This document shows, one piece after another, positions 4,609 through 7,342 of a stretch of DNA of 7,342 nt. The translations under genes and the position numbers were made by a program. The stretch is from assembly GCA_019308525.1 (NCBI GenBank), contig JAFDIC010000195.1:1-7342 (forward strand). The letters are read 5' to 3'. Under the pieces are notes generated by a model, which ran no database searches, was not told the origin of the DNA, and worked only from the letters and a program-made list of their open reading frames with translations. This DNA comes from Deltaproteobacteria bacterium. GTDB lineage: Bacteria > Desulfobacterota > DSM-4660 > Desulfatiglandales > HGW-15. Position 1 is the first letter of the stretch, and each line of letters begins with the position of its first letter.

Positions 4609-6096
4609 ATGTATCTTGACCATCCCGTTTTGATTGTCGTTGCCCCTCTGATCGCCGCGCTCTTGACCCCTGTCCTGGGGCTGTTGCGGAAGGGCCTCTG
4701 TTACCCCTGGGCTGTGCTTGCACTTTGCTTCAGCACCATTGTATCCATTGACACGATCATCGCGGTCATGGACAAGGGACCGATACACTATTCTCTTGGT
4801 GGCTGGGTTGCGCCGATAGGAATCGAATATGTCATCGACCACCTGAATGCCATGATGCTTCTGCTGGTCTCCGGGATCAGCCTTGGAATAGCCATTTACT
4901 CTTACAAGAGTGTCAAGAAAGAGCTTCCTGGCAGGGAAACCTATTTCTATACCATTTACCTGCTCCAGGTTACGGGCTTCCTGGGCATTGTCATCACGGG
5001 GGACCTCTTCAACCTCTATGTCTTCCTTGAGATAGCCTCCCTTGCTGGATACGCCCTCATCGCCGTAGGGGAGGATGGAGCGCCCTATGCCTGTTTTAGG
5101 TACATCGTCATGGGCACCATCGGCGCCTGTTTTTACCTCCTGGGTATCGGCTATCTCTATGTTTCTACAGGATCCTTGAACATGGCTGACGTGCACCAAC
5201 TCGTCCAGGGCCTCCAGGGTTCGACCGTGGTTACCACGGCCATGGCCTTTATCATGGTCGGCCTTGCCATCAAGATGGCACTGTTTCCCTTGCACCTGTG
5301 GCTACCGGACGCTTACACCAAGGCCCCATCCACCTCCAGCGCCCTGATAGCCCCCCTCATGACCAAGATATCCATGTACGTGATGATCAGGGTGCTTTTT
5401 AGCGTGTTCGGGGCAAAGTGGTCCTTTGCATTGCCCTTACCCTTCATCCTTTCCTGGGCAGGGGTGGCGGCGATCTTTGCCGGCGCCATCATGGCCCTGG
5501 CCCAGACGGATTTCAAGAGGATGCTCTGTTACGTGGTGGTGGCTGAAGTGGGTTACATCGTCGGCGGCATGGGCCTGGCAAATGCCACGGCAATGAAGGG
5601 GGCGGTCTTGCACATCCTCAACGATGCGGTCATGACAGCGGGCCTTTTCACCGTAGCGGGGATAGTTATGTATCGCAGGCACAAGCACGATCTCAGAGAT
5701 TTTGAGGGCCTGTTCAGGAAGATGCCCCTTACCATGGCTGCCTTTGTCGTGGCGGCCCTATCCATCATCGGCGTCCCGCCCACCTGCGGATTCTTCAGCA
5801 AGTGGTACCTGGTCTTGGGCGCCATAGAGGCGAGGCACTGGGTCTTTGTGGTGGCCCTGATCGGGTCGAGCCTTGTCAACGTCATCCTCTTCTTCAGGGT
5901 CATAGAAATAGGGTATGCCTTCGGTGAGCCTGGGCATGGTCATGCCAATGGGAGCGGAGATGGGGTATCCGTAAGGGAGGCCCCCCTCAGCATGCTGCTG
6001 CCCGCCCTCGCAATAGCCGCGGCCATTCTTGTCATAGGACTTTACAACCAGTCCATTGTGACCAATATCATAAACTTCGCCATACCCCGGCTCTAG
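4609..6096 (+). CDS. mrpD: Mrp antiporter subunit D (NuoM/NuoN-like proton channel)
   Basis: A complete 495-residue polytopic membrane protein of the proton-conducting transporter family shared by MrpD, MbhH and complex I NuoL/M/N. Likely channel residues are visible: E141 in YVFLEIASLAGYALIA, K222 in GLAIKMALFPLHLWLPDAY, K253 in MTKISMYV, and K398 in PPTCGFFSKW. The HLWLPDAYTKAPSTSSAL stretch (229-246) and ALAQTDFKRMLCYVVVAEVGYI (297-318, written here without gaps) are strong family marks. In the helix usually reading HLLNHALFKALLF, this protein has HILNDAVMTAGLF (335-347), so the His and Lys are D339 and T343. NuoM-type subunits also lack this Lys. A His/Gly-rich loop (GHGHANGSGDG, about 442-452) precedes the last helix. 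It is the core ion-translocating subunit of the cluster. The ribosome binding site is weak (AGGGG, 4595-4599), so coupling to mrpC translation is likely. It is the last gene of the operon, and I see no clear terminator after it. Confidence 0.95.
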   Translation: MYLDHPVLIVVAPLIAALLTPVLGLLRKGLCYPWAVLALCFSTIVSIDTIIAVMDKGPIHYSLGGWVAPIGIEYVIDHLNAMMLLLVSGISLGIAIYSYKSVKKELPGRETYFYTIYLLQVTGFLGIVITGDLFNLYVFLEIASLAGYALIAVGEDGAPYACFRYIVMGTIGACFYLLGIGYLYVSTGSLNMADVHQLVQGLQGSTVVTTAMAFIMVGLAIKMALFPLHLWLPDAYTKAPSTSSALIAPLMTKISMYVMIRVLFSVFGAKWSFALPLPFILSWAGVAAIFAGAIMALAQTDFKRMLCYVVVAEVGYIVGGMGLANATAMKGAVLHILNDAVMTAGLFTVAGIVMYRRHKHDLRDFEGLFRKMPLTMAAFVVAALSIIGVPPTCGFFSKWYLVLGAIEARHWVFVVALIGSSLVNVILFFRVIEIGYAFGEPGHGHANGSGDGVSVREAPLSMLLPALAIAAAILVIGLYNQSIVTNIINFAIPRL

Positions 6097-6172
6097 GGCC
6101 GGCAATGTGGTACAGAATTCAGGCCTTCCCCGCACGCTTAGAAGTGATGGAATGTTCCAGGTGTATCAGAGG

Positions 6173-6577
6173 TTACCAGAGACTTTGAACATGGGGATAG
6201 TTCAGGATTCTCTTGTCTTTTGTAAGAATCGTCGCGTTCTCTTCTCGGGCCGTTGCCACAATGATCTGATCCGCCGGATCGTCATGGAAGGGCTGTGGAA
6301 GTATTGTCGAGCGGTAAGCTATTGAAGGTGTAAGATATACAAATCTGAGCTTTGGCATTTGCAGCGCTTCATTCATCCACTCCTCAGGGTTGTAAGAAAT
6401 ACCGATCCTTCCCTTTTCCAGAAGCTTGCAGAATTCCCATGGAGAAATTGCTGACAAGAGAATCTCGTCGTATCCATCCGCATTTGCGATCAAGTTCCTA
6501 ACTTTAAGGGATAAGTTTTGAGGGCGCATGTTCCACCAAACCCAGGTATGGGTATCAAGCAAGTATTTCACTGACAT
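6173..6577 (-). CDS. vapC: PIN-domain toxin, VapC family (Sll0205-like)
   Basis: A 134-residue PIN-domain protein of the kind that acts as an Mg2+-dependent RNase toxin in type II toxin-antitoxin pairs. It opens with KYLLDTHTWVWW (D8), carries LSAISPWEFCKLL (E48), and has FHDDPADQIIVATA (D100, D103) followed by ATILTKDKRIL (D121). These acidic residues form the metal site, so the enzyme looks intact. The YLLDTHTWVWW start and the short length fit the Sll0205-like subgroup often paired with Phd antitoxins. Start choice: ATG at 6577 gives a 10-base overlap with the antitoxin gene. A GTG at 6586 (three residues longer) and a GTG at 6571 (GTGA overlap) are alternatives. It is convergent with mrpD, 76 bases away. 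The pair looks AT-richer than the antiporter genes by eye, consistent with acquisition, but I have not computed this. Confidence 0.92.
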   Translation of the reverse strand: MSVKYLLDTHTWVWWNMRPQNLSLKVRNLIANADGYDEILLSAISPWEFCKLLEKGRIGISYNPEEWMNEALQMPKLRFVYLTPSIAYRSTILPQPFHDDPADQIIVATAREENATILTKDKRILNYPHVQSLW

Positions 6578-6801
6578 GCTTCCCACAGTCCTTCGCCAAG
6601 CGGAGTGATGATGTCCTTTTCGAAGACAAAGGCATCCGATAGTTTTCCTGGCGTGGGTTTCACTACTGGCTTGCGATAGGGAACAATTTGAGCAATGGGT
6701 TTGCCCCTCTTTGTTATGATGACGGTTTCCTGGGATTTTGCAATCTCGTTCAGCACCTTCAGGGCATTTGCCTTAAATTTGCTTATGGCCATTGTTTTCA
6801 T
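6568..6801 (-). CDS. Phd/YefM-family antitoxin
   Basis: A 77-residue protein with the Phd/YefM N-terminal DNA-binding fold: AISKFKANALKVLNEI (5-20), then VIITKRGKPIAQIVPY (27-42). The remaining acidic/hydrophobic tail (about 53-77) should wrap around and block the toxin. The protein would repress its own promoter, strongest in complex with the toxin, as known for the family. It is encoded just upstream of the PIN toxin on the same strand, the usual antitoxin-first order, with overlapping ends. The ATG at 6801 has GGGGGTGG on the minus strand (6806-6813) in front. A second ATG three codons later (6792) is possible. The length is usual. Confidence 0.93.
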   Translation of the reverse strand: MKTMAISKFKANALKVLNEIAKSQETVIITKRGKPIAQIVPYRKPVVKPTPGKLSDAFVFEKDIITPLGEGLWEACQ

Positions 6802-6818
6802 GTCACCACCCCCTTTTG

Positions 6819-6847
6819 AAAATAGTCAATTAAAGTGGCCAGGTCAA
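6819..6847 (-). promoter_or_regulatory. Candidate sigma-70 promoter of the toxin-antitoxin pair
   Basis: Read on the minus strand, TTGACC (6847-6842) and TATTTT (6824-6819) are separated by exactly 17 bases. The predicted leader would be only about 11 bases, short but able to hold the GGGGGTGG site. Further upstream lies a perfect TTGACA (6860-6855), without a good -10 at the right distance. The assignment rests on motif fit alone. Confidence 0.3.
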
Positions 6848-7133
6848 GAAAAAATGTCAAGGGGTAAGTCCCGCGAAACGAAGGGGTCAATGTGCGGCGT
6901 AAGGCGTAATAGAATTCCGGCGAGATGTGGCCTCTGGGCAGTTTGTTTCCGGCTGGATACACATTCCTATTTCCCAACATCCCTTGTTGCTTTTTCAGCA
7001 AGTCATGGAACCGGGCTTTTGTGCAAGACAAGAATGGCTTCCTGGAAAACAGCCCAATTTCCATGGGACAGGCTGATGCCCCTGGGCACGGTCAAAGGGC
7101 GTGATTGCCTTGTCTCAACCCCCCATATTTTCT

Positions 7134-7162
7134 TTGACATATAAGGTAGTCGGATAGAAAAT
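7134..7162 (+). promoter_or_regulatory. Candidate sigma-70 promoter for the right-hand gene
   Basis: A perfect -35 hexamer TTGACA (7134-7139) is followed after 17 bases by GAAAAT (7157-7162), four of six matches to TATAAT. An alternative is TAGAAA at 7155-7160 with a 15-base spacer. Transcription would start near 7169, leaving a leader of about 70 bases. That leader contains the inverted repeat GTCAC-N7-GTGAC (7197-7213), a possible operator or hairpin. It supports an independent transcription unit for the gene at 7238. Confidence 0.4.
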
Positions 7163-7237
7163 AAGTGTAGAGTGCGAGGGGGTTGTTGATGGTTTGGTCA
7201 CCCAATGAGTGACGCAGCGGCGGACAGGAGAGGGCGC

Positions 7238-7342
7238 ATGAACACTGAAAAATACCCCAGCCTGGATAGGCTGGTGAGCGAGATGTCCCACTACGTCAAG
7301 AATATCCTCAACAAGCTTGAAGGCGGTGCCTACATGGTCAAC
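7238..7342 (+). CDS. N-terminus of an unidentified, possibly PAS-type signalling protein (3' partial)
   Basis: An open frame from ATG 7238 runs off the right edge, giving 35 residues. AGGAG at 7226-7230 is seven bases before the ATG, an excellent ribosome binding site, so the start is well supported. The visible protein begins MNTEKYPSLDRLVSEM and ends NILNKLEGGAYMVN. The LEGGAYMVN ending resembles the first strand of PAS domains (as in DG-Y-VD-DG-I), which often open sensor kinases or sigma-54 activators. This is a weak inference from a few residues, and the protein may be something else. It stands apart from the toxin-antitoxin pair and is divergent to it. Confidence 0.6.
   Translation, partial: MNTEKYPSLDRLVSEMSHYVKNILNKLEGGAYMVN

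Larger units (their letters stand above)
6802..7237. other. Gene-poor stretch between the antitoxin and the right-hand gene
   Basis: About 436 bases without a convincing gene. It holds the divergent control regions of the antitoxin (minus) and of the right-hand partial gene (plus). The only sizeable frame on the minus strand runs 7064 to 6798 (88 codons). It has no recognisable domain and no good ribosome binding site, but its TGA overlaps the antitoxin ATG (ATGA). Its C-terminal half, around SPEFYYALRRTLTPSF, looks to me like translated intergenic repeat sequence sometimes seen in Desulfobacterota, from memory only. I do not annotate it as a gene. A plus-strand frame (6695-7144) crosses the antitoxin and looks random. 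Confidence 0.5.

Noticed and set aside
4537..5295. Long minus-strand open frame (252 codons) opposite mrpC and mrpD
   Set aside because: It is highly polar with no domain, lacks a sensible context, and mirrors the codon pattern of the well-supported membrane protein genes on the + strand.
6091..6151. Possible terminator after mrpD from AGGGCC and GGCCTT
   Set aside because: A weak six-pair stem with a wobble, a large loop and no T-tract.
6107..6325. Plus-strand frame after mrpD
   Set aside because: It overlaps the end of the PIN toxin gene antisense, has no ribosome binding site and no family resemblance.
6695..7144. Plus-strand frame of 149 codons across the antitoxin and its upstream region
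   Set aside because: It is antisense to a clear antitoxin, and its composition looks random.

Overview
The window is a bacterial segment dominated by a multi-subunit Mrp/Mnh/Mbh-type cation/H+ antiporter gene cluster on the + strand (positions 1-6096). It is followed by a minus-strand toxin-antitoxin pair (6173-6801), a gene-poor stretch, and the 5' end of another + strand gene (7238-7342). Moderate-to-high GC, strong AGGAGG-type ribosome binding sites, tightly overlapping genes and the style of the antiporter proteins fit a Gram-negative anaerobe of the Desulfobacterota (former Deltaproteobacteria) or a relative. This taxonomic guess comes from protein style only.

Region by region: (1) 2-355 is the C-terminus of a large NuoL/MrpA/MrpD-family antiporter subunit that begins before the window. 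(2) 414-806 is a stand-alone CheY-like receiver protein. (3) 844-1602 is a tandem two-domain universal stress protein, followed by a hairpin plus T-tract that looks like a terminator or attenuator. (4) 1679-2398 is MrpE with an unusual charged N-terminal extension. (5) 2399-2638 is a non-coding gap with a long imperfect dyad. (6) 2639-6096 is a compact run: MrpB (MnhB domain), MrpF, MrpG, an MbhD-like DUF4040 protein, an MbhE-like protein with a probable TTG start, MrpC and MrpD. Within this run most genes overlap by 3 to 13 bases, so translational coupling is likely.

The antiporter genes together supply the ion-translocating membrane arm of an Mrp complex: antiporter-type subunits (the partial one and MrpD), the NuoK-like MrpC, and the small E, F, G, B, MbhD and MbhE subunits. 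The C-terminal part of classical MrpA is present as two separate small genes (MbhD/MbhE-like), as in the membrane modules of Mbh-type hydrogenases. No hydrogenase, NuoB/C/D-like or iron-sulfur subunit is seen in the window, so the complex could be a stand-alone antiporter or part of a larger complex encoded outside. The receiver and stress proteins sit inside the cluster and suggest a link to signalling or stress, which is inference.

After mrpD, a Phd/YefM-type antitoxin and a PIN-domain (VapC-like) toxin face the antiporter genes convergently. The stretch 6802-7237 has no convincing gene, but holds a doubtful 88-codon minus-strand ORF and candidate promoters for both flanking transcription units. 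The last gene is cut by the window edge. I found no CRISPR array, transposase, tRNA or rRNA. I do not see a clearly new system. The most unusual points are the extended MrpE, the permuted and split Mrp gene order with embedded signalling genes, and the odd ORF abutting the antitoxin start.
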